From: Saprospiraceae bacterium
GTDB lineage: Bacteria > Bacteroidota > Bacteroidia > Chitinophagales > Saprospiraceae
Reading direction: 5' to 3'
Length of the DNA stretch: 7,158 bases
Assembly: GCA_020849825.1 (NCBI GenBank)
Contig: JADZFP010000622.1
Location: forward strand, 1-7,158
The notes under the pieces were generated by a model. The model saw only the letters and a list, made by a program, of their open reading frames with translations, made no database searches and was not told the DNA's origin. Position numbers and translations under genes: made by a program. Shown here piece after piece: positions 1 through 6,725 of the stretch (positions are counted from its first letter, which is position 1; every line of letters begins with the position of its first letter).

Positions 1-1610
1 CGTACAGCATAGATGTAATACGACACGGCGATCACAACCAGGGCCAGCGAAGTGGTAAAGATCATCAGCGACCATTCCGTGCTGGCTTCCAGGTGGTGTA
101 GTTCACCGCCGTGCGGGTTGACGTTGGCCACTACCGGCTCGAAGAAATGCGCGAGCCATTGCGGTGTGCCGATGTGCATGAAATGCGGAATGTTCAAAAA
201 GCCGCCGGCCAGTGACAAAACGGCCAGCACGATCAGCGGCAGGGTCATTACCAGCGGGCTTTCATGCAAATGGTGCTTTTGTTCTTCCGTACCCCGGAAT
301 TCGCCGAAGAACGTTACGAACAACAGGCGGCACATGTAAATAGCGGTCAGCATGCCACCCAACCCTGCAAAACCCCACCAGAGTTTGCCTCCGGCAGCCC
401 AGGTGTTGGCAAAAATTTCGTCTTTGGAGAAAAAGCCGGCCATTAGCGGGAAGCCCGCAAAAGCGAACGTACCGATCAGGAATACCCAGAACGTGATCGG
501 AAGCGCTTTGCGCAAGCCGCCCATATTGCGAATATCCTGTTCTCCGCCCATGGCATGAATTACGGAACCGGCGCCAAGGAACAGCAGGGCTTTGAAAAAA
601 GCGTGAGTCGTCACGTGAAACATGGCGCTCGTATATGCGCCCATGCCCAGGGCTACAAACATCAGTCCCAGCTGCGATACCGTCGAGTAGGCCAGCACTT
701 TTTTGATGTCGTTCTGCCGAAGGCCGATCAGCGCGGCGAAAATGGAGGTGAGCAGACCGACCAGGGCTACCAGGTGCAGGGCATCCGGCGAAAGGCTGTA
801 AAGACCATTGCAGCGCGCAACAAGATAAATACCAGCCGTCACCATCGTCGCGGCGTGGATCAGTGCTGAAACCGGCGTCGGGCCGGCCATAGCGTCGGGT
901 AGCCAGGTGTAAAGCGGAATCTGGGCGCTTTTGCCCATCGCACCGATAAACAGCAGGATACAGATCATTGTGATCGTCGGATCGCCTGCCGTAAAGTTTT
1001 TCGCGGCGGCAAATACGTCGGCATAGGCAATGCTGCCAAAGGTGTTGTAAATCAAAAATATACCCAGCAGCAGGCCAAGGTCGCCTATGCGGTTCATGAT
1101 GAATGCCTTGCGGGCGGCATGACCGTATTCGCGGTTGTGGTACCAGAAGCCGATCAGCAAATAGGAGCAAAGTCCCACGCCTTCCCAGCCGAAGAACAGC
1201 ATCAGGAAGTTGTCGCCCATGACCAGCAGCAACATGCTGAAAATGAAGAGATTCAGGTAAGCGAAAAACTTCCAGTAACCTTCATCGTCGTGCATGTATC
1301 CCATCGAATAGACGTGGATCAGGAAACCTACGCCGGTCACGATCAGCATCATCCAGACCGACAACTGGTCGATCAGGAAAGAGAAATCGACCCGCAGGCT
1401 GTCTACCGTGAAGAAATTGTACAACACGGAATGAATCGGGCCGCTGGCCGACACCTGGTTGAAGCAGGCAACGCTCAGCAGGAAGGAGATCAGCACAGTG
1501 CCGGAGCCGATAGCGCCTACCAGCGTCTTGCTCATATTTCGCCCGAACAAGCCGTTGATCGCAAACCCGATCAGCGGTAAAAAGGGTATTAGTGGTATAA
1601 GTTGTTGCAT
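1..1610 (-). CDS. nuoL: NADH-quinone oxidoreductase subunit L (NuoL), 3' end outside window
   Basis: NuoL is the large antiporter-like membrane subunit at the distal end of Complex I and contributes to proton translocation in the cytoplasmic membrane. The frame opens at the ATG at 1610 and stays open for 536 codons to the left edge, so the last part (the family is usually somewhat over 600 aa and ends with a lateral helix) is missing. It is strongly hydrophobic with many membrane segments. Family hallmarks are visible: GWEGVGLCSYLLIGFW with Glu143; GKSAQIPLYTWLPDAM with Lys227; GPTPVSALIHAATMVTAGIY with His252; a HVTTHAFFKALLF stretch (His332, His336, Lys340); and AGFFSKDEIF with Lys396. These match the charged residues known to form the proton path in the family. 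It starts 18 nt after nuoK behind a purine-rich AAGAGAAA. The downstream neighbours, probably nuoM and nuoN, would lie beyond position 1. Composition is GC-rich like the other nuo genes. Identity is certain. Confidence 0.98.
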   Translation of the reverse strand, partial: MQQLIPLIPFLPLIGFAINGLFGRNMSKTLVGAIGSGTVLISFLLSVACFNQVSASGPIHSVLYNFFTVDSLRVDFSFLIDQLSVWMMLIVTGVGFLIHVYSMGYMHDDEGYWKFFAYLNLFIFSMLLLVMGDNFLMLFFGWEGVGLCSYLLIGFWYHNREYGHAARKAFIMNRIGDLGLLLGIFLIYNTFGSIAYADVFAAAKNFTAGDPTITMICILLFIGAMGKSAQIPLYTWLPDAMAGPTPVSALIHAATMVTAGIYLVARCNGLYSLSPDALHLVALVGLLTSIFAALIGLRQNDIKKVLAYSTVSQLGLMFVALGMGAYTSAMFHVTTHAFFKALLFLGAGSVIHAMGGEQDIRNMGGLRKALPITFWVFLIGTFAFAGFPLMAGFFSKDEIFANTWAAGGKLWWGFAGLGGMLTAIYMCRLLFVTFFGEFRGTEEQKHHLHESPLVMTLPLIVLAVLSLAGGFLNIPHFMHIGTPQWLAHFFEPVVANVNPHGGELHHLEASTEWSLMIFTTSLALVVIAVSYYIYAV

Positions 1611-1628
1611 TGTATTTCTCTTGGGCGA

Positions 1629-1949
1629 TTAGTTTCTCAATTTATCCAGCAGGGAAATGTCAGTCGATTTGGTGTTCCGGTAGATCATGACCAGAATACC
1701 CAGGCCCACGGCAGCCTCCGCGGCAGCCACAACCATGATGAAAAACACCATGATCTGCCCCTGCGCGTCGCTGAGGTAAGTCGAAAATGCCGCTAAAAGC
1801 AGGTTTACGGCGTTCAGCATCAGTTCGATGCACATGAGCACGACGATAGCATTGCGCCGGGTGAGTACGCCGAATACGCCGATGCTGAACAGCACCGAAG
1901 ACAGGTAAACGTAGTATTCGACAGGTACGGAACGTATGACTTCGAGCAT
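1629..1949 (-). CDS. nuoK: NADH-quinone oxidoreductase subunit K (NuoK)
   Basis: NuoK is a small three-helix membrane subunit of Complex I, homologous to MrpC/MnhC antiporter subunits, and part of the proton path between NuoH/J and the antiporter-like subunits. The 106-residue protein has the usual family length and three hydrophobic segments. The two membrane glutamates essential in the family are visible: Glu42 in LMCIELMLNAVNLLL and Glu78 in VVAAAEAAVGLGI. The ATG at 1949 places the start 15 nt after the nuoJ stop, and nuoL begins 18 nt after its stop, so it is translated from the same transcript. No unusual residue or composition was seen. Confidence 0.98.
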   Translation of the reverse strand: MLEVIRSVPVEYYVYLSSVLFSIGVFGVLTRRNAIVVLMCIELMLNAVNLLLAAFSTYLSDAQGQIMVFFIMVVAAAEAAVGLGILVMIYRNTKSTDISLLDKLRN

Positions 1950-1964
1950 AAGGCTTCGGTTTTT

Positions 1965-2465
1965 TTAAACTTTGAGATCTTTTTTACCCACCAGAACAGC
2001 GCCCACCATGGCGGCGAGGAACAGAATGCCGGCTATTTCAAACGGCACGACAAAGTCGGTGAAAAGCACCTTGCCGAGGTTTTCTACCAGACCCACCTGC
2101 GGGTTCGACTGCTCCGTGCCGGCAATCTGGATGCTTCCGTGCATGGCGCCGACCATCGTTACCAGCAAGCTGCCGGCTGCAATAGCGCCAGCCAGCCGCC
2201 ATCCGGCCGACTTTTGCGGTTCGGTGTCCTTGTTCAGGTTGAGCAGCATGAGTACGAACAGAAATAGCACCATGATGGCGCCGGCATAGACGATAATGTG
2301 CACAACGGCAAGAAACTGGGCGTTCAGCAGCACATATTGGCCGGCAATGGTAAAAAAGGTCAGAATCAGGTACAATACGCTGTGAACGGGGCTTTTGGCA
2401 AACACCATCAGTAGTGCTGTAATGACCGAAATGACCGCCAGGGTCAGGAAAATTGCAAGTGTCAT
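1965..2465 (-). CDS. nuoJ: NADH-quinone oxidoreductase subunit J (NuoJ)
   Basis: NuoJ is a membrane subunit of Complex I lying between NuoH and NuoK; its third helix undergoes conformational change during turnover in structurally studied homologues. The 166-residue product has about five hydrophobic segments. The conserved core HIIVYAGAIMVLFLFVLML is present around residues 56-74 and includes the conserved Tyr60. The N-terminal segment carries the family pattern SPVHSVLYLILTF (25-37), and the C-terminal helix ends in a basic GKKDLKV tail. Length is at the short end typical of bacterial NuoJ. The start is the ATG at 2465. It is preceded by an 82-nt gap after nuoI, the longest spacing between nuo genes here apart from the nuoF-nuoG insertion, and followed 15 nt later by nuoK. 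Confidence 0.97.
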   Translation of the reverse strand: MTLAIFLTLAVISVITALLMVFAKSPVHSVLYLILTFFTIAGQYVLLNAQFLAVVHIIVYAGAIMVLFLFVLMLLNLNKDTEPQKSAGWRLAGAIAAGSLLVTMVGAMHGSIQIAGTEQSNPQVGLVENLGKVLFTDFVVPFEIAGILFLAAMVGAVLVGKKDLKV

Positions 2466-2547
2466 TGTCGTCGGTTAGTCCGTTTTATGGTCCTTCGGAT
2501 AATGGGGCAGGGTTGTGTTTTAGAATCAAATGAGCAGCGCAGCCGTA

Positions 2548-3126
2548 TTAATGGGCGGGTTCAGCAGCCCATTTTTTCTCCTGAATATGTTTCTGGCGCA
2601 CGCTGACGTCGATCCGTTTTTCCGGCTCGACTCCTTCCACCAACAGGTCTTTGCCAAATACAAATCCCTGGCGCGCATAATCGCTGGGCACGATGCGGTC
2701 GGTCAGGAAAATGGCTTCTTTCGGACAGGCCTCTTCGCAAAGCCCGCAGAAAATGCAGCGGAGCATGTTGATTTCGTAAACAGCGGCGTATTTCTCTTCG
2801 CGATAGAGGTGCTCTTCGCCTTTGTTGCGCTCGGCCGCGGTCATGGTAATGGCTTCGGCCGGGCAGGCTACGGCACAAAGACCGCAGGCCGTACAGCGTT
2901 CGGCGCCTTTTTCGTCGCGTTTCAAAACGTGCCAGCCGCGCCAAACCGGTGCGAACGGGCGCTTGACTTCGGGATAGCGCACCGTGTGGGACTTGCCGAA
3001 CATCACCCGGAGAAAGTGTTTCAGGGTGGTCCACATCCCTTTGAAGATGGCTACCAGGTAGATGCGCTCCCAGAAATTCATCTTTTTGTTGACGACGTTC
3101 CGCGAACGATTGGTCAGAGACTGCAT
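2548..3126 (-). CDS. nuoI: NADH-quinone oxidoreductase subunit I (NuoI), two 4Fe-4S ferredoxin-type subunit
   Basis: NuoI carries clusters N6a and N6b, which pass electrons from the NuoG chain to NuoB near the quinone site. Starting at the ATG at 3126 the protein has 192 residues. Two ferredoxin motifs are complete: CTACGLCAVACP (Cys78, 81, 84, 88) and CIFCGLCEEACP (Cys124, 127, 130, 134). An amphipathic N-terminal region (FWERIYLVAIFKGMWTTLKHF) fits the membrane-associated helix of the family. The frame can be extended upstream to a TTG at 3165, overlapping nuoH by 11 nt. I prefer the ATG because MQSLTNRSRNVV is a typical Bacteroidota NuoI beginning as I recall it, and because it removes the overlap, leaving a 28-nt gap after nuoH. 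An 82-nt gap to nuoJ follows. Confidence 0.97.
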   Translation of the reverse strand: MQSLTNRSRNVVNKKMNFWERIYLVAIFKGMWTTLKHFLRVMFGKSHTVRYPEVKRPFAPVWRGWHVLKRDEKGAERCTACGLCAVACPAEAITMTAAERNKGEEHLYREEKYAAVYEINMLRCIFCGLCEEACPKEAIFLTDRIVPSDYARQGFVFGKDLLVEGVEPEKRIDVSVRQKHIQEKKWAAEPAH

Positions 3127-3154
3127 ATCTTCTAAAATATTGGTCTTCAATAAT

Positions 3155-4189
3155 TTATTTTCCAAAATACAATACGCCGGCGCCAGTCAGCAACATGTTG
3201 AAGATGGCCAGCGGAATGAGCGATTTCCAGCCCAGGTGCATCAGTTGGTCGTAGCGGAACCGCGGGATCGTCCAGCGAATCCACATAAACACGAAAATGA
3301 AGAAGAACACCTTGGCAAACAAAACGATCGGGCCCATGAATCCTCCCAGCCAGTTCGGGTCGAGCCCCGGGAAGTTGTAGCCGCCAAAAAACACGGTAGC
3401 TGTCACGGCACTGGAAATGAACATGTTGATGTATTCGGCGAAAAGGAAAAAGCCGAGTTTCATCGAGCTGTATTCCGTGTGGTAACCGCCGATCAACTCG
3501 GTTTCACATTCCGCCATGTCGAACGGCGCGCGGTTGCATTCGGCCAGCGAGCAGATAAAGAAAATCAGGAAGCCCAGCGGCTGATACCATACGTTCCAGT
3601 TGAAACCGGCTTGTTGCGCGGCCATTTCTTTCAAACTAAGGGTGCCGGTCATCATCACCACGGCAATGACCGATAGGCCCATGGCCAACTCGTACGAGAT
3701 CATCTGCGAGCTGGCACGGATGGCGCCGTACAGGGAGAACTTGTTGTTCGACGACCAGCCGCCGATCATGATGCCGTAGACGCCCAGCGACGACAAGCCC
3801 AGGATATACAGAATGCCGATGTTCAGGTCGGCCACTTGCAGGTCGACCGGTGTGCCGAAAACCGTCAGTTGAGTGCCCCAGGGGATCACTGCGCTCGTCA
3901 TACAGGCAACGAACATGAAGGCGCCGGGGGCCAGGATATACAGCCAGCGCTCGGCTTCGTTGGGCCGGAAGTCTTCCTTGGTGAACATTTTCACCCCGTC
4001 GGCAAGCGGTTGCAAAATACCCCAGGGGCCGGCGCGGTCGGGACCGAGGCGGTCCTGAAAGAAGGCCGCGAATTTGCGTTCGCCGTACGTCGAGTAGGCC
4101 GCTACACCGAGCGTAATGGCAAACAAAACGCTGATGAGTATAATTTTCTCAACGATAAAGCCAGCCGAAAAAAGTAATAATATGCTCAT
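3155..4189 (-). CDS. nuoH: NADH-quinone oxidoreductase subunit H (NuoH)
   Basis: NuoH is the membrane subunit that forms much of the quinone-binding chamber and links the peripheral arm to the proton-pumping arm. The 344-residue protein has about eight hydrophobic segments and the usual bacterial length. Conserved cytoplasmic loops are present: YGERKFAAFFQDRLGPDRAG (residues 35-54, with Glu37-Arg38), LQPLADGVKMFTKED (59-73), IRASSQMISYELAMGL (157-172, with Arg158 and Glu167) and NRAPFDMAECETELIGGYHT followed by EYSSMK (219-244). These acidic loops are the known quinone-coupling region. The start is the ATG at 4189, 24 nt after nuoG, behind an A-rich stretch and no clear Shine-Dalgarno site. 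It ends 28 nt before the preferred nuoI start. Composition matches nuoG and nuoI. Confidence 0.98.
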   Translation of the reverse strand: MSILLLFSAGFIVEKIILISVLFAITLGVAAYSTYGERKFAAFFQDRLGPDRAGPWGILQPLADGVKMFTKEDFRPNEAERWLYILAPGAFMFVACMTSAVIPWGTQLTVFGTPVDLQVADLNIGILYILGLSSLGVYGIMIGGWSSNNKFSLYGAIRASSQMISYELAMGLSVIAVVMMTGTLSLKEMAAQQAGFNWNVWYQPLGFLIFFICSLAECNRAPFDMAECETELIGGYHTEYSSMKLGFFLFAEYINMFISSAVTATVFFGGYNFPGLDPNWLGGFMGPIVLFAKVFFFIFVFMWIRWTIPRFRYDQLMHLGWKSLIPLAIFNMLLTGAGVLYFGK

Positions 4190-4213
4190 TTTCTTAGTGT
4201 TAAATCCTGGTGA

Positions 4214-5143
4214 TCAACGCACGGTAACAGCGCCTTCATAATGGTTTTGGGAAATGACGGAATGGCGGTCGATGTCGCGCGGACCTTCGATTGTCCAGTC
4301 GTTGGCGCCTTTTTTCTCAAATCGGCAGGTATTGCAGATGAAGTCGTGCACTTCGCCGTAGCGGTCTTTACGGGCTGTGACGCGGAATATTTCCTTGCCG
4401 TACATCCACACCACGGCTTTGCCCGAGCAGGTGGGGCAGTCGCGGTGGGCGTCCATCGGATTGAGGAACCACACGCGGCTTTTGAAGCGGAAAGTACGGT
4501 CGGTCAAAGCGCCTACGGGGCACACATCGATCACGTTGCCCGAAAAATCGTTGTCGATCGCTTTTTCGATAAACGTGCTGATCTCGGCGTGGTCGCCCCG
4601 GCCGATAATACCGTGTACGCGGCCGTCGGTCAGTTGCTGGGCGGTGTACACACAGCGATAGCACAGTATGCAGCGCGTCATGTGCAGTTTGATATAAGGG
4701 CCGATATCGATTTTTTCAAACGTGCGGCGTTCGAATTCGTAGCGGGTATTTTCGGCGCCGTGTTCGAAAGCGAGGTCCTGCAGGTGGCATTCGCCGGCCT
4801 GGTCGCAGATCGGGCAATCGAGCGGGTGGTTGAGCAACAGGAATTCGACTACGCCGGCGCGGGCCTTGATGACTTCATCGCTGGTGATATTGGCCACTTC
4901 CATGCCATCCATGACCGTCGTTTGGCAGGAAGCCACGAGTTTGGGCATGGGGCGGGGGTCTTTTTCAGAGCCTTTGGTCACCTTTACCAGGCAGGTGCGG
5001 CATTTGCCACCCGAGCCTTTGAGGGTGGAGTAGTAGCACATGGCCGGCGGCACGATGTCGCCGCCAATCTGGCGTGCGGCATTGAGGATGGTGGTGCCTT
5101 CGGGTACTTCGATTTCGAAGTTGTCTATTTTTACTTTAGGCAT
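4214..5143 (-). CDS. nuoG: NADH-quinone oxidoreductase subunit G, short iron-sulfur form (NuoG)
   Basis: NuoG conducts electrons from NuoF through several clusters in the peripheral arm. Visible ligands are a 2Fe-2S site (Cys36, 48, 51, 73), a His-Cys3 4Fe-4S site in HPLDCPICDQAGECHLQ (His106, Cys110, 113, 119), and a 4Fe-4S site (Cys158, 161, 164 plus Cys208 in DVCPVGAL). Residues 236-273 hold a further CPTC and CNTC pair. At 309 aa it lacks the long molybdopterin-oxidoreductase-like domain of the roughly 700-900 aa proteobacterial NuoG. The short form is, to my knowledge, normal in Bacteroidota, so I do not call it truncated; the ending EGPRDIDRHSVISQNHYEG reads as a complete domain. The ATG at 5143 is only 4 nt from the stop of the preceding toxin gene, so its immediate 5' sequence is the toxin gene's tail. 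Confidence 0.96.
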   Translation of the reverse strand: MPKVKIDNFEIEVPEGTTILNAARQIGGDIVPPAMCYYSTLKGSGGKCRTCLVKVTKGSEKDPRPMPKLVASCQTTVMDGMEVANITSDEVIKARAGVVEFLLLNHPLDCPICDQAGECHLQDLAFEHGAENTRYEFERRTFEKIDIGPYIKLHMTRCILCYRCVYTAQQLTDGRVHGIIGRGDHAEISTFIEKAIDNDFSGNVIDVCPVGALTDRTFRFKSRVWFLNPMDAHRDCPTCSGKAVVWMYGKEIFRVTARKDRYGEVHDFICNTCRFEKKGANDWTIEGPRDIDRHSVISQNHYEGAVTVR

Positions 5144-5149
5144 AATCTT
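5144..5149 (-). repeat. Nuo-G-side copy of 6-bp direct repeat AAGATT
   Basis: On the minus strand AAGATT lies directly before the nuoG ATG and overlaps the toxin stop codon. An identical hexamer lies near the nuoF end of the inserted segment. It could be a target duplication or recombination site, but a six-base match between two short regions can arise by chance. Confidence 0.25.
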
Positions 5150-5157
5150 ACCAGATT
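5144..5157 (-). promoter_or_regulatory. Candidate translation-initiation region of nuoG inside the toxin gene tail
   Basis: The minus strand reads ATCTGGTAAGATT immediately before the nuoG ATG. The purine-rich GGTAAGA spans the last toxin codon and its stop codon and could aid ribosome binding, and the 4-nt stop-to-start distance would allow termination-reinitiation coupling. Bacteroidota depend weakly on Shine-Dalgarno pairing, so this is a suggestion only. Confidence 0.3.
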
Positions 5158-5543
5158 CGTTTTATCGGCTTGTCAGACAAATATTGATCAAAAATGAAGT
5201 CTGCACTGATGATATCCATTTCTTCTGCGATGGCCTGAGCAATTAGCATTCGGTCAAAAGGGTCGCGATGATGAAATGGTAGTTTATTAATTAAAGCAAT
5301 ATGGTTGAATTGAATGGACAAAATTTCAAATCCATTTTTCTGGCCAACGTCTGATAATGCATAGAGACCACCATCTACACGTAGTTTCCCGAGAGCGTTT
5401 TTGATTGAAATCTCCCAGAAACTTGCCATACTGACCACAATTTCATCAGATGCATCCAAAATAAGTGACCGCGCTTTTTCACTTAATTCAACTGCATCGG
5501 CTGAAAACCAAAGCAGAGCATGAGAATCAAGAAGATATTTCAT
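5148..5543 (-). CDS. PIN-domain ribonuclease toxin, VapC-like
   Basis: PIN-domain toxins are metal-dependent ribonucleases that block translation by cutting RNA and are held inactive by a co-expressed antitoxin; the RNA target cannot be read from sequence. With the ATG at 5543 the protein has 131 residues, a normal VapC length. PIN acidic residues are visible: Asp6 in YLLDSHALLWF, Glu44 in SFWEISIKNALGKL, Asp94 and Asp97 in HHRDPFDRMLIAQA, and Asp115 in ISADFIFDQY. These match the VapC subfamily commonly paired with DUF2281 antitoxins, and all catalytic positions look intact. A GTG one codon earlier is possible, but the ATG shares one base with the antitoxin TGA (TGATG), the classic coupled arrangement. 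The stop codon is 4 nt before the nuoG ATG. Composition is AT-rich relative to nuo. Confidence 0.93.
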   Translation of the reverse strand: MKYLLDSHALLWFSADAVELSEKARSLILDASDEIVVSMASFWEISIKNALGKLRVDGGLYALSDVGQKNGFEILSIQFNHIALINKLPFHHRDPFDRMLIAQAIAEEMDIISADFIFDQYLSDKPIKRIW

Positions 5544-5752
5544 CACATATATTCTTTAAAGTCGTCTAAAGGAACATCAAAATCCGGCGCGATCCAGATT
5601 TTACCTTTTAACAGACCAGCCTGGCGTTTGGGATGTTGAGTCTTCGTTTCTTTTACCCGCTCTTGTTTAAGAAATTGTACAAAATGGAGCACTTCAATCT
5701 TGAGAGACTCCGGCAGGTTATTGAGTTCGCGGAGAATTAATTGCTCGGTCAT
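5543..5752 (-). CDS. DUF2281-type antitoxin of the VapC-like toxin
   Basis: This 69-residue protein has the pattern of DUF2281 antitoxins encoded directly before PIN toxins. Its N-terminal half is helical (LPESLKIEVLHFVQFLKQER, residues 13-32). Its C-terminal segment AGLLKGKIWIAPDFDVPLDDF followed by KEYM (45-69) is the family signature and is expected to wrap around and neutralise the toxin. Such antitoxins usually also bind their own promoter, but I could find no clear palindromic operator in the 18 nt upstream. The ATG at 5752 lies 18 nt after the stop of the 305-residue gene, and the TGA stop overlaps the toxin ATG by one base, giving the translational coupling usual in toxin-antitoxin pairs. 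Family assignment rests on pattern recognition, not on a search. Confidence 0.88.
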   Translation of the reverse strand: MTEQLILRELNNLPESLKIEVLHFVQFLKQERVKETKTQHPKRQAGLLKGKIWIAPDFDVPLDDFKEYM

Positions 5753-5770
5753 AGATATGCAGATTTTGTT

Positions 5771-6688
5771 TTACTTGATACCTTCGCCATAATTGAATAA
5801 ATGAATGGGCTCTGTAATGTCCAATCCTTGAAGAAATCTCTTTTTGTATTTTATTTGAGTGACGTTAAGAGGTGCAGGGGCTAATACAACAATTCTGTGA
5901 TTGTCTTCTTTGAGCGTAAATTTCTCACGATTTTTAATTTTTAGATAGTTTTCCCCACTAACTGCGATTACTAATAACCCAATATTAAAAATCTCAGCAT
6001 AATCTTTAATTTCAGGCTCAATTTTATTTATTTGTGTTTCAGGGTGAATAAATGCAAAATATACTCGATTAGCAAATACTGTATGTGCCACGGACTCAAA
6101 AATCCATTTTCTCCAACCGTCATTTGTTATTTTAACTTCAATTGTGGTGATTTCTACTTCGGTTGAACCAAACATAGTTTCGATCTTAAGCCCAAGTAAA
6201 TCTGGGTTTCCCCAAACTCCTTGCCTCCTCCCTGAAGATATATCGGACACTCTGTTGCAATCATTACTTAAAAGCCATTCTTTTAAAAATGGGTAAATTT
6301 CTTTTTCTTTAAAAGAATAGATTTCGTCCTCTTCTTTAATGTCACTTAAATTCTCTTTTTCTTGTTCTAATTTATTTATCTCTTCTATCTTCTCAAAAAG
6401 CGTATCTAAATAATAGCCTTGCTTACGACCATCACAATTAATTTTAGAGTTTGGAGAATCAGCGGTTTTTGAAAGATAAACCGTAAATGTTGTTCTCGGA
6501 ATGTCTGGAATAGAGGGGTGGTTTGTTTTTAAAACATTATACCTTTCAATAATTTCAGATGTGGATTTTGCTTTGTCGGGGGTATATCCTTTCAGTTCAT
6601 GAAGGATGAAATCTGCAATCAGCTCTACCTGATTAATCTTGCTTTGCTCCTTTGCTAATTTATCGGATAATTCCTCGATATTTTGCAT
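5771..6688 (-). CDS. Uncharacterised protein with PD-(D/E)XK nuclease-like domain and possible N-terminal winged helix
   Basis: I do not recognise a named family for this 305-residue protein. Residues 1-95 are mostly helical and finish with RTTFTVYLSKTADSPNSKI and GRKQGYYL, which resembles a small winged-helix DNA-binding domain. A charged, probably coiled segment (97-122) follows. Residues 126-245 contain EKEIYPFLKEWL, then WGNPDLLGL (Asp163), then TTIEVKI (Glu184, Lys186), a spacing that fits the D...ExK core of PD-(D/E)XK nucleases; the helix with WRKWIFESVAHTVFANRVYFAF would complete the core fold. The motif residues are seen; nuclease activity and DNA targeting are inferred. It starts at the ATG at 6688, 54 nt after nuoF, and ends 18 nt before the antitoxin. 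It is the most AT-rich gene in the window, so it was probably acquired. It could be a standalone defence or repair nuclease or an inactive relative. Confidence 0.75.
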   Translation of the reverse strand: MQNIEELSDKLAKEQSKINQVELIADFILHELKGYTPDKAKSTSEIIERYNVLKTNHPSIPDIPRTTFTVYLSKTADSPNSKINCDGRKQGYYLDTLFEKIEEINKLEQEKENLSDIKEEDEIYSFKEKEIYPFLKEWLLSNDCNRVSDISSGRRQGVWGNPDLLGLKIETMFGSTEVEITTIEVKITNDGWRKWIFESVAHTVFANRVYFAFIHPETQINKIEPEIKDYAEIFNIGLLVIAVSGENYLKIKNREKFTLKEDNHRIVVLAPAPLNVTQIKYKKRFLQGLDITEPIHLFNYGEGIK

Positions 6689-6725
6689 TGACTATCTTAG
6701 GCTGTTTATTATTAAGCTAAGGTGG

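Noticed and set aside
262..1170. 302-codon open frame on the minus strand inside nuoL
   Set aside because: It lies in a different frame from the clear NuoL translation, has an Arg/Pro/His-rich composition without any domain pattern, and is a by-product of GC-rich coding DNA.
2530..3676. Two plus-strand open frames of about 200 codons opposite nuoI and nuoH
   Set aside because: Both are antisense to well-conserved Complex I genes and show no recognisable domain; they are shadows.
4214..5143. NuoG as a truncated pseudogene caused by the nearby insertion
   Set aside because: The insertion is at the 5' side, the N-terminus is complete, and the 309-aa iron-sulfur-only form is, to my knowledge, usual in Bacteroidota.
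4241..5197. 318-codon open frame on the plus strand opposite nuoG
   Set aside because: It is antisense to an unambiguous NuoG with all cluster ligands and has a repetitive Ala/Val/Phe/His-rich composition typical of a shadow frame.
5544..5546. GTG start for the toxin, one codon before the ATG
   Set aside because: The ATG at 5543 forms the standard TGATG overlap with the antitoxin stop and gives the usual MKYLLD beginning.
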